Assembly (NCBI GenBank): GCA_019748175.1
Contig: JAIEPX010000001.1
Coordinates: 1-44,545, forward strand
Direction: 5' to 3'
DNA: 44,545 nt
Origin: Gammaproteobacteria bacterium
GTDB taxonomy: Bacteria > Pseudomonadota > Gammaproteobacteria > JAIEPX01
Made by a program: the position numbers and the translations under genes. The notes under the pieces were generated by a model that made no database searches, was not told the DNA's origin, and worked only from the letters and a program-made list of their open reading frames with translations. Within the stretch, counting starts at the first letter, position 1; every line of letters begins with the position of its first letter. Positions 8,094-17,614 of this stretch are shown here, in pieces.

Positions 8094-9340
8094 GCTGTCT
8101 CCTCAATTTTCCTTCTTAATGTTTTTTTTCGCGCTGAATCATGTCGCGCGATTCGATCAATATCGATGTAGCGATCGGTGATACTGATATTTTCATGTCC
8201 GGCATCATCACGAACATGTTCACGTGGACGATTTTCTACATCGGCAGAAATGGCGGTATGTCTTAACCAGTGAACTGTCGCTACTGTTAAGTCCTGAGCT
8301 TCATCATCTAAGCCATCACGTGTTAGTTCTAGGATAGCTTGATCGAAGCAAAATTGCACGAGATTACGTATTTGCCTGGTGCCTAAGCCGCCTCGGCCGC
8401 GCTGCTTATTGAGCAGCGGTGTTGGGTCGCTGCGAGAGGGGAGGGAAGGTAATCCCTGACTCATACGATAACGTTTTAATGCGGATAACATGGCATCAGG
8501 CACCGCAATATCCCGTATTTTATTGCCTTTACCTACTGTTGTGAGCCACCAGCGGCTTTGTTTATCCGGTGCAAAATCGCCCATGCACGGAATACGTCCG
8601 GGTGTTTCTGCTAATTCAGAAATACGCAGGCCCAGTAAATAAAACGCTGACATCATAAATAAATGGCGCTCATATTGCGGATCTTCGTGAGCGAGTTGCT
8701 CGATGGTATTAATCGTGTAGCGCCATTGTACGTCTGTCAGTTTACGAGTGACTTTGGTTGTTTGTCGTTTCTGTAAAAATCGGCCTTTTTGTCGAACCAA
8801 TTGAACAGGATTGATATCGATGTAACTTTCTTGCTGCAGGAATGTGAAAAATGTGCTGAGTCCTGCAAATAATGCGCGACGTGATGGATCGTGCATGTGG
8901 TAATGCGCATCGTCCGTTGTTTGTCCGGATCGGCGCTGTGATTTTCCAATGCGTATGACAAAAGGGCGCCACTCAGTATTTTGAATGCGTTCACCGTTTT
9001 TGTTAATGAAGCGAGCCACACTTTTATCAGTCAACCATTCTTTGGGGGGATCTGTCGCAAATTCAATATAACGACGGATGTCGTTGCGATCGAGACTTTT
9101 AACTGATTTTTTGGCGACGATCCATGCCCATTGAAGGAATCGTTCTATTTCTTTTCTGTAGGCATTAAAGGTATCTTGCGAACCGGCATAGCTTGCCAAA
9201 AACTCTAGCGATAGTCGGTATTCTTCAGGCACTTCAGGCATATCGAAATTTTTCAGATAGAGAGTGATGCAGTCTGGAGTTGGATCGTCCAGATTGGTAA
9301 TTGTGTCGAAAAGAGCTTTAGGTGCAATCATTTTAGTCAT
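8087..9340 (-). CDS. Tyrosine recombinase (integrase family), stand-alone
   Basis: A 417-residue site-specific recombinase with the complete catalytic set: Arg239 in LLGLRISEL, Lys271/Lys274 in KGNK, His357 and Arg360 in HWLRHT, His382 in GHENIS, and nucleophile Tyr391 in DRYID. An N-terminal SAM-like core-binding domain spans about residues 40-180. It is longer than XerC/XerD (about 300) owing to insertions at about 100-150 and 335-352. There is no excisionase, phage gene or attachment site nearby, and the gene ends inside the start region of maeA (7-base overlap). It therefore looks like a resident chromosomal recombinase, not a freshly inserted element. Function unknown: it could act in dimer resolution, DNA inversion or as a domesticated regulator. 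Confidence 0.9.
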   Translation of the reverse strand: MTKMIAPKALFDTITNLDDPTPDCITLYLKNFDMPEVPEEYRLSLEFLASYAGSQDTFNAYRKEIERFLQWAWIVAKKSVKSLDRNDIRRYIEFATDPPKEWLTDKSVARFINKNGERIQNTEWRPFVIRIGKSQRRSGQTTDDAHYHMHDPSRRALFAGLSTFFTFLQQESYIDINPVQLVRQKGRFLQKRQTTKVTRKLTDVQWRYTINTIEQLAHEDPQYERHLFMMSAFYLLGLRISELAETPGRIPCMGDFAPDKQSRWWLTTVGKGNKIRDIAVPDAMLSALKRYRMSQGLPSLPSRSDPTPLLNKQRGRGGLGTRQIRNLVQFCFDQAILELTRDGLDDEAQDLTVATVHWLRHTAISADVENRPREHVRDDAGHENISITDRYIDIDRIARHDSARKKTLRRKIEETAC

Positions 9341-9435
9341 TGTTGCAGTCTAGCCTATAGAGAGTATGTGATCAATTACGTGTCTAGGATTATAGTTTGA
9401 TGTGATAGAATCTGTTTTATTTTATGAGTGAAATT

Positions 9436-10098
9436 ATGGCAAATCAAACGATAGTGATGAATGATGCTTTGTACGATTATATGTTGAGTGTCTCGTTGAG
9501 AGAGCACGAGGTGTTGCGTGATTTACGAGAACGTACGGCAAAGATGAGTACGGGCGGGATGCAAATTGCACCAGAGCAGGGACAGTTTATGGCGATGTTG
9601 GTGCAAATTTTAGGCGCGAAAAAGACGTTAGATGTAGGGGTTTTTACGGGATATAGTTCGACGGTAGTGGCGATGGCATTACCAGAAGATGGGCGTGTAT
9701 TTGGTTTTGATACGAATAAAGAGTGGACTAAGATGGCGCAGCAAGCATGGAAAGCAGCGGAGGTCGATCATAAAGTCAGTTTGACGTTGGGACTTGCTGT
9801 AGATTTGTTAAAGGATTTGCTGGAGCAGGGTGAAGAGGGGAGTTTTGATTTTGCGTTTATTGATGCGGATAAACAAAGTTATGATGCGTATTATGAGTTG
9901 TGTTTGAAGTTGCTTCGGGTGGGTGGTGTGATGGCATTGGATAATGTGTTTCAAGAGGGGAAAGTGTTGAACGCTGCTTCAGAATCTGAACAAGTTCAAA
10001 TTATTGATGCGTTAAATAAAAAAATTCTCAACGATGCTCGTGTCCAAGTTAGTTTATTACCCATCGCCGACGGCTTAACGCTCGCCGTAAAAAAATAA
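9436..10098 (+). CDS. Class I SAM-dependent O-methyltransferase (COMT-like)
   Basis: A 220-residue methyltransferase of the caffeoyl-CoA O-methyltransferase/YrrM family. I start it at ATG 9436 because MANQTIVMNDALYDYML fits the family N-terminus; ATG 9424 is possible but has no ribosome-binding site. Motif I (LDVGVFTGYSS, about 65-75) binds SAM. FIDADK at 141-146 and Asp169/Asn170 match the divalent-metal ligands of this family. Substrate cannot be told; relatives methylate catechol-type phenols or tRNA hydroxyuridine. It is a single gene divergent from the recombinase. It is richer in G+T on the coding strand than its neighbours for the first 500 bases, then changes composition. Confidence 0.88.
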   Translation: MANQTIVMNDALYDYMLSVSLREHEVLRDLRERTAKMSTGGMQIAPEQGQFMAMLVQILGAKKTLDVGVFTGYSSTVVAMALPEDGRVFGFDTNKEWTKMAQQAWKAAEVDHKVSLTLGLAVDLLKDLLEQGEEGSFDFAFIDADKQSYDAYYELCLKLLRVGGVMALDNVFQEGKVLNAASESEQVQIIDALNKKILNDARVQVSLLPIADGLTLAVKK

Positions 10099-10150
10099 TA
10101 TTGAAAAATTTAACTTAATCGTAGAAGTGAGACTGGTCAAGACGCCATGA

Positions 10151-10612
10151 TCACGGAGATTTTTCAGACTGGTTTTCTTCGTCAGTATCTTTGGTTGCTG
10201 GCTCAATCTCTCGTTGAGTGCTTGGTTTTGTGCTAGATGCAAAGAAGTCAGTCTGACCGTTAGCATTAGCACTGGGAGAAATATGATGCTTTACTCGGTC
10301 TGCGATACCTTTTGGTAAAAAGACGCCATTAAGAAAATCACTTTCTAGATATTCTAATAATGCGACTAACTGATCTGTATCGCTCTCAATTTCAATTATA
10401 TTAGATGCAGGAGGATCAGAAGGCATATCATAGAGTATTCGTACACGTCCCTCGGTTGCAAACAAAGCTTGTCCTGCAAGTTGAGTCCAGAGACTATTAC
10501 AATGCGTATCATTTCTGGTATGCAAAATTAATTTCTCATTATCATCAGATAGCTCAATCTTAGATATGATTCGTTCGGGATTCGAAATGATGATTTCAAA
10601 AAGTTGCTTCAT
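10151..10612 (-). CDS. Hypothetical protein
   Basis: A 153-residue soluble protein with no recognised family. The first 110 residues look folded (alternating helix and strand, with one Cys at about 38); the last 40 are polar, rich in Ser, Thr, Glu and Lys, and probably disordered. A tail of this kind is also seen in type IVB effectors but is too unspecific to decide. It is alone on its strand downstream of a 22-codon frame at 10673-10741. Confidence that it is expressed is moderate: the frame is intact and codon use is like its neighbours. Confidence 0.55.
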   Translation of the reverse strand: MKQLFEIIISNPERIISKIELSDDNEKLILHTRNDTHCNSLWTQLAGQALFATEGRVRILYDMPSDPPASNIIEIESDTDQLVALLEYLESDFLNGVFLPKGIADRVKHHISPSANANGQTDFFASSTKPSTQREIEPATKDTDEENQSEKSP

Positions 10613-10672
10613 GAAATTAATACCCTACAGCTGATAAAGATTACAGCTTACATGCTAAAGTATAACAGTTTA

Positions 10673-10741
10673 TTAGTTTAAATTCAATGAAAGGTCGTAT
10701 TCTTCGCCTTTGCGACCCAGGATAATTTTCTTTTTTTCCAT
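10673..10741 (-). CDS. Possible 22-residue peptide or gene remnant
   Basis: ATG 10741 to TAA encodes MEKKKIILGRKGEEYDLSLN plus two residues. GTGAG lies about 8 bases upstream. The composition is more GC-rich and coding-like than its surroundings. It precedes the hypothetical gene at 10612 on the same strand and could be a leader peptide or a remnant. No homology is claimed. Confidence 0.2.
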   Translation of the reverse strand: MEKKKIILGRKGEEYDLSLNLN

Positions 10742-10775
10742 GTTTCAAACTCACTTTTTCTTATTGCTGCTTTTA

Positions 10776-10885
10776 CAGACTATGTCAGGTATAGCCTTTC
10801 AAGACCCCCGTAAATACATCCGTGTAGTCTTCGTTCGGACATCCATGTCCTCAACAATCTTGAAAGGCTATACCTGACTTGTCTG
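10776..10885. repeat. Palindromic element A, copy 1
   Basis: Perfect 21-bp inverted arms at 10784-10804 and 10858-10878 around a 53-base core, with a further matching CAGAC (10776-10780)/GTCTG (10881-10885) outside. The core contains GGACATCCATGTCC, itself a small palindrome. The core recurs in opposite orientation at 11079-11131 with 51 of 53 bases identical, while the arms differ. The first 170 bases of the gap 10613-11195 otherwise hold only the short frame at 10673-10741. Confidence 0.9.
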
Positions 10886-11051
10886 TACGCAGCCGAGCCA
10901 ATGGATAATTATTTGCTGCCTCAGTTAAATTATGCGATTTTTCTGAGAATAAAACGCTAACCCTTTTAGGAGCAAAGTAATTATTTTTTGCGAATTTTTG
11001 AAAAAAACTTTCCAGAGCCACTGAAATAAAAATTTAGCACGGAGTGTAGAA

Positions 11052-11158
11052 GACTGGGCAAGATCTACCTTTTCAAGATCGTTGAGGACATGGATGTCCG
11101 AACGAAGACTACACGGATGTATTTACGGCGGTCTTGAAAAGGTAGATCTTGCCCAGTC
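11052..11158. repeat. Palindromic element A, copy 2 (inverted)
   Basis: Perfect 27-bp inverted arms at 11052-11078 and 11132-11158 around a 53-base core that is the reverse complement of copy 1's core. The arm starts GACTGGGCAAGATCTACC and ends TTTTCAAGA. It lies 37 bases after the purB stop and could also act as its transcription terminator or mRNA stabiliser. Confidence 0.9.
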
Positions 11159-11195
11159 CAACTCCTTCGCTAAGCTTTTTTTCTTGCGAATTGGA

Positions 11196-12578
<1,383 letters not shown>

Positions 12579-12658
12579 TCAGAAGGCAAGAGTGTTTCTT
12601 AGATAGGGTCAAATTGACTCGATATAAGAGCGCTTATTAATTATAGCCAGATCCTGCC

Positions 12659-12687
12659 TTGACAGCTAGCATTACAACACCTAGGCT
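12659..12687 (+). promoter_or_regulatory. Probable promoter of the glycan cluster
   Basis: TTGACA (12659-12664), a 17-base spacer and TAGGCT (12682-12687). The -35 is consensus and the spacing ideal; the -10 is weak. It would start transcription about 40 bases before the NeuD-like gene. Confidence 0.45.
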
Positions 12688-12733
12688 TTAGATAGAGAAT
12701 CAAGGATGTTAAATTATAGTTATAGGGAGCTTT

Positions 12734-13372
12734 ATGAACCAATTACCCGTCATAGTCATAGGTGCAGGTGGACATTCCAAAGCTTTGATCGATATGTTAC
12801 ATCAAGCCAAACGTCAAATCATTGGGTGTACTGGGCTGAATAAAGGTCTCAATGGTACAGAAATCATGAGTGAAACAGTCATTGGTCTTGATGATGATAT
12901 TTTCAAATATACACCGCGCGAAATTCGCTTAGTGAATGGGCTTGTTAGCATTGGAACGTCGAATCGTCGTAAAGAAATTTTTGAGCACTTTTCAAAAGCG
13001 GGCTATTTATTTGAAACGCTGATTCATCCCAGTGCAGTTATCTCTGAAGAAGTTGGGATTGCACAAGGTGTGTTGGTCATGGCCGGTGCAAAGCTCATGC
13101 CGGGTGTCCACATCGGGAAAAATGCGCTTATCAACACGTCCGCAGTTATTGATCACGATTGCAATATTGGTGCTCATGCCCACATAGCGCCGGGTGCCAT
13201 AATTTGTGGAGCTGTGAGTATAGGCTCAGGAGCATTTATTGGGGCAGGTGCTGTGGTGATTCAGGGCATCACCATTGGGCGAGATGCTGTAATCGGTGCT
13301 GGTTCTGTGGTGACTAAAGACGTTCATGCAAAACATCGAATGGTGGGTGTCCCTGTTCGACGAATCGGTTAA
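12734..13372 (+). CDS. NeuD/PglD-like sugar O- or N-acyltransferase
   Basis: A 212-residue left-handed beta-helix acyltransferase. The N-terminal PglD-type domain (about 1-85) starts with VIVIGAGGHSKALID, a nucleotide-sugar binding fold. The C-terminal half (about 98-205) shows hexapeptide repeats typical of acetyl-CoA dependent transferases, with His141 in IDHDCNIG as the likely catalytic base. Members acetylate sialic, legionaminic or bacillosamine-type sugars during surface glycan synthesis. GGGAG lies 8 bases before the ATG. It starts the cluster that continues with a NeuA-like cytidylyltransferase after a 375-base gap filled by a long hairpin. The exact acceptor sugar cannot be named. 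Confidence 0.85.
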   Translation: MNQLPVIVIGAGGHSKALIDMLHQAKRQIIGCTGLNKGLNGTEIMSETVIGLDDDIFKYTPREIRLVNGLVSIGTSNRRKEIFEHFSKAGYLFETLIHPSAVISEEVGIAQGVLVMAGAKLMPGVHIGKNALINTSAVIDHDCNIGAHAHIAPGAIICGAVSIGSGAFIGAGAVVIQGITIGRDAVIGAGSVVTKDVHAKHRMVGVPVRRIG

Positions 13373-13510
13373 CTTCACATTATATCTCTATCTTCCCAGT
13401 TCATACAATTCCATCACAGATAAGTAAAGAGTGTAGAGGGCTAATCTCACTTTTACTCTAGGTGTTGACTTTTAATTGATTTTAAAGTTTACTACGAGTT
13501 GTACTGTTTA

Positions 13511-13692
13511 AACCTAGATTCTGCAGTTGGAATCGGAGCGAGAGGTCCTAAGGTGCTGAAGATAAACACTTTTTGAAGGGTTTTTTATTGAAGGCGTACT
13601 TACTTGTGCGGTGAAATAAAAAATACTTCAAAAAGTGTTTAGATTCAGTGCATTAGGACCTCGTAGTAGATTTCAACTGCAGAATCTAGGTT
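13511..13692. repeat. Long inverted repeat (hairpin/MITE-like)
   Basis: Imperfect inverted arms of 68 bp each at 13511-13578 and 13625-13692; the outer 19 bases (AACCTAGATTCTGCAGTTG) and an inner run (AAACACTTTTTGAAG) match exactly. Inside, GGTTTTTTATT and AATAAAAAAT extend the pairing, leaving a loop of roughly 25 bases. It fills the middle of the 375-base gap between the NeuD-like and NeuA-like genes. The rest of the gap shows no gene. Confidence 0.85.
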
Positions 13693-13747
13693 AATGATAA
13701 CAGAATGGGATGGACCTCAGGAAATTATTATTATATAGGTATACTGT

Positions 13748-14476
13748 ATGTTACAAGGAAAGAAAGTACTGGCAGTTATTCCTGCACGTGGACAATCAAG
13801 GAAAGTTGCAGGGAAGCATTTACGCAAAGTCGCCGGGCGATCATTAATAGCTTGGACGATACATGTCGCTCAGAAATCACGTTATATTGATCAACTTATT
13901 TTATCTTCCGATGACTTACTAATCATTCAAGAAGCGAAAAATCAAGGATGTGATGTTCCATTTTTGCGTCCTAAGCACTTAGCTCAGGCTGCAACACCAC
14001 TAATTAAAGCAATCACCCATGCGATAGAAATGACGCCTGGATACGATTTTATCGTTGTTTTACCACCCTCATCACCCTTGCGGACTACCGAAGATATCGA
14101 TAATGCAATTTTCACCTGTGTGAATAATCATGCAAAAGCCTGCATTAGTTTGACAGAACCAACGTACGGAGAGTGCAATGGTTACACATTATCAAGCAAT
14201 AGTGTGTTAGTTCCGACAATACCAGGTCAATTTTCATTACCGACTCACCATGATGAGGCCTGTTATGTGCCTAATGGCGCGATTGCTGTGGCTGAGATCG
14301 CATGGTTATTGCGAGAACAGACGTTTGTGACCCACGAAACAACGGGTTTTGTAATGCCTCGCGAACGATCAATTGACGTGGATAGCGAGTTTGATTTGTG
14401 GCTCGTTAACTCTTACAAAGAATACCTTTTGCAAAGAGCGGCTAATCAAAATCAAGAAACTACAGACGTTACATAG
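13748..14476 (+). CDS. NeuA/PseF-like acylneuraminate cytidylyltransferase
   Basis: A 242-residue nucleotidyltransferase that would activate a nonulosonic acid as its CMP-sugar. The N-terminal nucleotide motif reads VIPARGQSRKVAGKHL (about 10-25), a variant of IPARGGSKGIPGKN. LPPSSPLRTTEDID (about 105-118) matches the family motif that follows the nucleotide site, and IDVDSEFDLWL near the C-terminus matches the IDxxxD metal-binding region. No NeuB/LegI/PseI condensing enzyme is present in the window, so the substrate must be made elsewhere or is different (for example KDO-like). The start ATG 13748 has only a weak ribosome-binding site. A repeated post-stop motif follows at 14480. Confidence 0.85.
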   Translation: MLQGKKVLAVIPARGQSRKVAGKHLRKVAGRSLIAWTIHVAQKSRYIDQLILSSDDLLIIQEAKNQGCDVPFLRPKHLAQAATPLIKAITHAIEMTPGYDFIVVLPPSSPLRTTEDIDNAIFTCVNNHAKACISLTEPTYGECNGYTLSSNSVLVPTIPGQFSLPTHHDEACYVPNGAIAVAEIAWLLREQTFVTHETTGFVMPRERSIDVDSEFDLWLVNSYKEYLLQRAANQNQETTDVT

Positions 14477-14479
14477 TCC

Positions 14480-14504
14480 CAGCATCTCCCGGTTAAGGAT
14501 TTTG
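14480..14504 (+). repeat. Post-stop motif, copy 2
   Basis: CAGCATCTCCCGGTTAAGGA followed by TTTTG, beginning 4 bases after the stop of the NeuA-like gene. It is closely related to the copy at 18928 and less to 6319. A small hairpin CCTCTC/GAGAGG (14515-14533) follows. The remaining bases to 14669 show nothing else. Confidence 0.6.
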
Positions 14505-14669
14505 GGTATAGCGCCCTCTCGTGCCCTGAGAGGACAATCACGAATCTCTCCCCTAAAACCCCTCATCGTGGAAGGGAAATCTTCATACTTTCATAACATC
14601 ATTTGATCATATATACTGCCGCCGGTGATTTCCTATCAATATGTCTACTAAAAGGTGTAACCTATCGTG

Positions 14670-15773
14670 ATGCAGTTTATAGATCTAAAAACACAATATC
14701 TTCGAGTGGCTGATGATGTGCGTGCTCGAATGGACGCTGTCTTTGAGCATGGTCAATTTATTTTAGGCCCTGAAGTTGATGAGCTTGAAAAAAAACTCGC
14801 TGAATTTGCAGGAGTCAAACACTGTGTCACAGTAGCCAGTGCGACCGATGCTCTTTTAATTGCATTGATGGCCATGGACATTGGGCCAGATGATGAAGTG
14901 ATTACGACTCCGTTCACTTTCGTTGCAACTGCATCGATGGTGAAAATGTTAGGGGCAAAAGCAGTTTTTGTTGATGTTGATCCACGCACGTACAATCTCG
15001 ACCCTAAAAAAATAGCCGCAGCAATAACACCAAAAACAAAAGTAATTTTACCCGTTAATTTGTACGGACAATGTGCTGATTATTCAATGATTGAAAAAAT
15101 TGCCCACGATAATAATTTATTACTTATTGAAGATGCTGCGCAAAGTTTTGGCGCAAGTCAAAACAATAAACGCTCAGGCAGTTTTGGACAAATTAGCATC
15201 ACCAGTTTTTTCCCTGCAAAACCACTGGGATGTTATGGAGAAGGTGGTGCATGTTTTACGAATGATGATAATTATGCTGAACAAATGCGATTAATTCGAC
15301 ATCATGGGCAACGTTCGCGTTATAATCATGTCAGGCTAGGACTGAATGGCCGCTGTGATACATTGCAAGCTGCGATTCTTCTTTCGAAATTGGCTATTTT
15401 CCCCGATGAATTAGAAAAGCGTGCAGCGATTGCAGCGCGATATGATCAGTTACTGGAACCACATATTGAAGCGCCTTATATTGCACCGGGAAATTTTAGC
15501 GCGTACGCGCAGTATACAATTCAAGTGGAAGATCGCGATCGAATTCAAAAAATATTGCACGAACAGGGAATTCCTACGGCAGTTCATTATCCGGTACCTT
15601 TACATTTACAACCGATATTCATTGATGAATATCCTAATGTGAAGCATTTGCAAAATGCAGAAAACGCTGCGAAAAAAGTGCTGAGTTTACCGTTTCATCC
15701 TTATTTATCACAGGATGATCAAGATAAAATTGTCAATGGCTTGATCAATGCACTTGAGCTAGCTAGCGCTTGA
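14670..15773 (+). CDS. WbpE/WlbC-like PLP aminotransferase (DegT/DnrJ family)
   Basis: A 367-residue sugar aminotransferase using pyridoxal phosphate and glutamate. MQFIDLKTQ at the start, DPRTYNLDP (104-112), EDAAQSFGA (154-162) and the cofactor-lysine motif SFFPAKPLGCYG with Lys184 are those of the WbpE subgroup, which aminates the 3-keto group of a UDP-hexuronate. I use ATG 14670, though GTG 14667 is in frame directly before it. The other WbpE-pathway enzymes (WbpA, WbpB, WbpD) are not in this window. Its stop TGA is overlapped by a possible TTG start of the next gene, so it is clearly co-transcribed with the WbpM-like gene. Confidence 0.9.
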   Translation: MQFIDLKTQYLRVADDVRARMDAVFEHGQFILGPEVDELEKKLAEFAGVKHCVTVASATDALLIALMAMDIGPDDEVITTPFTFVATASMVKMLGAKAVFVDVDPRTYNLDPKKIAAAITPKTKVILPVNLYGQCADYSMIEKIAHDNNLLLIEDAAQSFGASQNNKRSGSFGQISITSFFPAKPLGCYGEGGACFTNDDNYAEQMRLIRHHGQRSRYNHVRLGLNGRCDTLQAAILLSKLAIFPDELEKRAAIAARYDQLLEPHIEAPYIAPGNFSAYAQYTIQVEDRDRIQKILHEQGIPTAVHYPVPLHLQPIFIDEYPNVKHLQNAENAAKKVLSLPFHPYLSQDDQDKIVNGLINALELASA

Positions 15774-15787
15774 ATCGATTAGGCACA

Positions 15788-17614
15788 ATGCTGGCTCGAT
15801 TACGACACGGCATGACGGTTTTTGTTCATGATGTCATTGTGATACCTATAGCATGGTTAGGCGCGTATTGGCTTCGATTTAATTTAGACACTATTCCAAC
15901 CGAATTTTGGCGAGCAGCGTTGGCTGCATTGCCAATCGTCATCTCTTTGCAAATCGCTGTTTATTGGGGCTTTGGTCTTTACCGGGGTGTTTGGCGTTTT
16001 GCTTCTATGCCGGATCTGATACGCATCCTTAAAGTCTCTGTTGCCGGTGTTTTACTCAGCAGTGTCAGTTTGTTTCTGATTAACCGTCTGGATGCCATTC
16101 CACGATCCGTTCCTTTTTTGTACGGTTTATTGTTGATCGTGCTGCTGGGAGGTTCTCGTTTTATTTTTCGTTGGTTTAAAGATTATGATTATTTTAATAA
16201 AGGTAAGCGCGTATTAATAGTGGGTGCCGGTGAAGCGGGTGAAAATTTAGTGCGAGATTTACTGCGGCGTCATCACGATTATCAACCCGCTGCTTTTGTC
16301 GATGACAAAATTCAAAATCGGGGTAAAGAAATTCAAGGTGTGCGTGTCGTAGGACCCATAGATGATATTCCGCAAGTAGTACGACTTTATGCGATAGAGT
16401 TAGTGATTATTGCAATGCCTTCTGTTAAAGCCGAAATTATGCGTCGTGTCGTGAAATTATGTGAACTAGCACACGTTGATTATCGTACGTTGCCGAGTGT
16501 GAATGATTTAACAGAAGGACGTGTGTTGGTGGATGCACTACGTCAAGTATCAATAGAAGATTTATTGGGACGAGATCCTGTGAAATTGGATTGGGAAAAG
16601 ATAACGGAAGGTATCACGGGAAAAAGTATTTTAGTAACGGGTGGAGCAGGTTCCATTGGGTCTGAACTTTGCAGACAAATTGCCATGTTAAAACCCAAAA
16701 TTTTAATTGTCGTTGATCAAAATGAACACCAACTTTACGAGCTACGTTTAGCAATTACGGCAGCCTTCCCTGAATTACTGCTGGCATTATTTTTGGAAGA
16801 TATTACCGATCGAATCGCTTTACGTAACGTTTTTCGAGAACATGCTATCGATATTGTTTTTCATGCGGCTGCGTATAAACATGTACCTATGTTAGAGTCA
16901 CAAATACGCGTAGCTATTCGCAATAATATTATGGGAACACAAATTTTAGCAGAAGAAGCTGTGCGAGCGAGTGTGAAAAAATTTGTGTTAATTTCAACTG
17001 ATAAAGCAGTGCATCCAGCCAACATTATGGGCGCAACAAAACGCGCTGCAGAAATTTTTTGTCAAAATTATAATGCGCATTCTACTACGGTATTTATCAC
17101 TGTTCGTTTTGGGAATGTGCTGGGTTCTGCAGGATCTGTTGTGCCTCTATTTAAACGACAAATTGAAGAGGGTGGTCCGGTTACTGTGACGCATCCGGAT
17201 ATCACACGGTATTTTATGACCATCCCAGAAGCCACTCAATTGATTTTGCAAGCCACCATCATGGGGCAGGGTGGCGAAATTTTTGTGTTGGACATGGGTG
17301 AGTCCATTAAAATTGTTGATCTTGCGACTCAAATGATCAAATTGGCAGGACATGTTCCTGGAGAAGACATTGGGATTATTTTTACTGGCTTACGTCCCGG
17401 TGAAAAAATGTTTGAAGAGCTTTTTCACGAAAGTGAAGCTCTCGCCGCGACTGACCATCCTAAAATTCTTCGAGCTCAACATCGCTCGGAAGATTGGGGT
17501 GATTTAATATTTAAATTCAATCAGTTACAAGCTGTGATCGATGTGGGCGCCGATGAAAAAATGGCGAGCTTACTTTTGGAGCTTGTGCCTGAATATGAAG
17601 GGGTTAGATCTTGA
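15788..17614 (+). CDS. WbpM/CapD-like membrane nucleotide-sugar 4,6-dehydratase
   Basis: A protein of about 608 residues in the FlaA1/WbpM/PglF class that turns UDP-GlcNAc into its 4-keto-6-deoxy form for O-antigen, capsule or glycoprotein sugars. Four N-terminal transmembrane helices (about 10-30, 41-64, 79-100, 107-126), a first Rossmann domain (GAGEAGEN) and the catalytic SDR domain with GGAGSIGSE. The usual Tyr-x3-Lys is replaced by Met-x3-Lys (NIMGATK), normal for this large membrane-bound class. I choose ATG 15788, preceded by AGG; TTG 15770, sharing bases with the upstream stop, is an alternative adding six residues. Its TGA overlaps the ugd TTG start. Confidence 0.92.
   Translation: MLARLRHGMTVFVHDVIVIPIAWLGAYWLRFNLDTIPTEFWRAALAALPIVISLQIAVYWGFGLYRGVWRFASMPDLIRILKVSVAGVLLSSVSLFLINRLDAIPRSVPFLYGLLLIVLLGGSRFIFRWFKDYDYFNKGKRVLIVGAGEAGENLVRDLLRRHHDYQPAAFVDDKIQNRGKEIQGVRVVGPIDDIPQVVRLYAIELVIIAMPSVKAEIMRRVVKLCELAHVDYRTLPSVNDLTEGRVLVDALRQVSIEDLLGRDPVKLDWEKITEGITGKSILVTGGAGSIGSELCRQIAMLKPKILIVVDQNEHQLYELRLAITAAFPELLLALFLEDITDRIALRNVFREHAIDIVFHAAAYKHVPMLESQIRVAIRNNIMGTQILAEEAVRASVKKFVLISTDKAVHPANIMGATKRAAEIFCQNYNAHSTTVFITVRFGNVLGSAGSVVPLFKRQIEEGGPVTVTHPDITRYFMTIPEATQLILQATIMGQGGEIFVLDMGESIKIVDLATQMIKLAGHVPGEDIGIIFTGLRPGEKMFEELFHESEALAATDHPKILRAQHRSEDWGDLIFKFNQLQAVIDVGADEKMASLLLELVPEYEGVRS

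Noticed and set aside
8087..9340. An integrated phage or genomic island ending at the recombinase
   Set aside because: No att-like direct repeats, tRNA junction, structural or replication genes lie nearby; the flanking genes are housekeeping.
12605..12625. GGGTCAAATTGAC near the purB/NeuD gap as another REPIN half-site
   Set aside because: Only the first 8 bases agree with the arm; too short to separate from chance.
16900..17060. Missing catalytic Tyr (Met-x3-Lys) in the 4,6-dehydratase as a broken active site
   Set aside because: The Met variant is normal for the large membrane-bound WbpM/PglF class.
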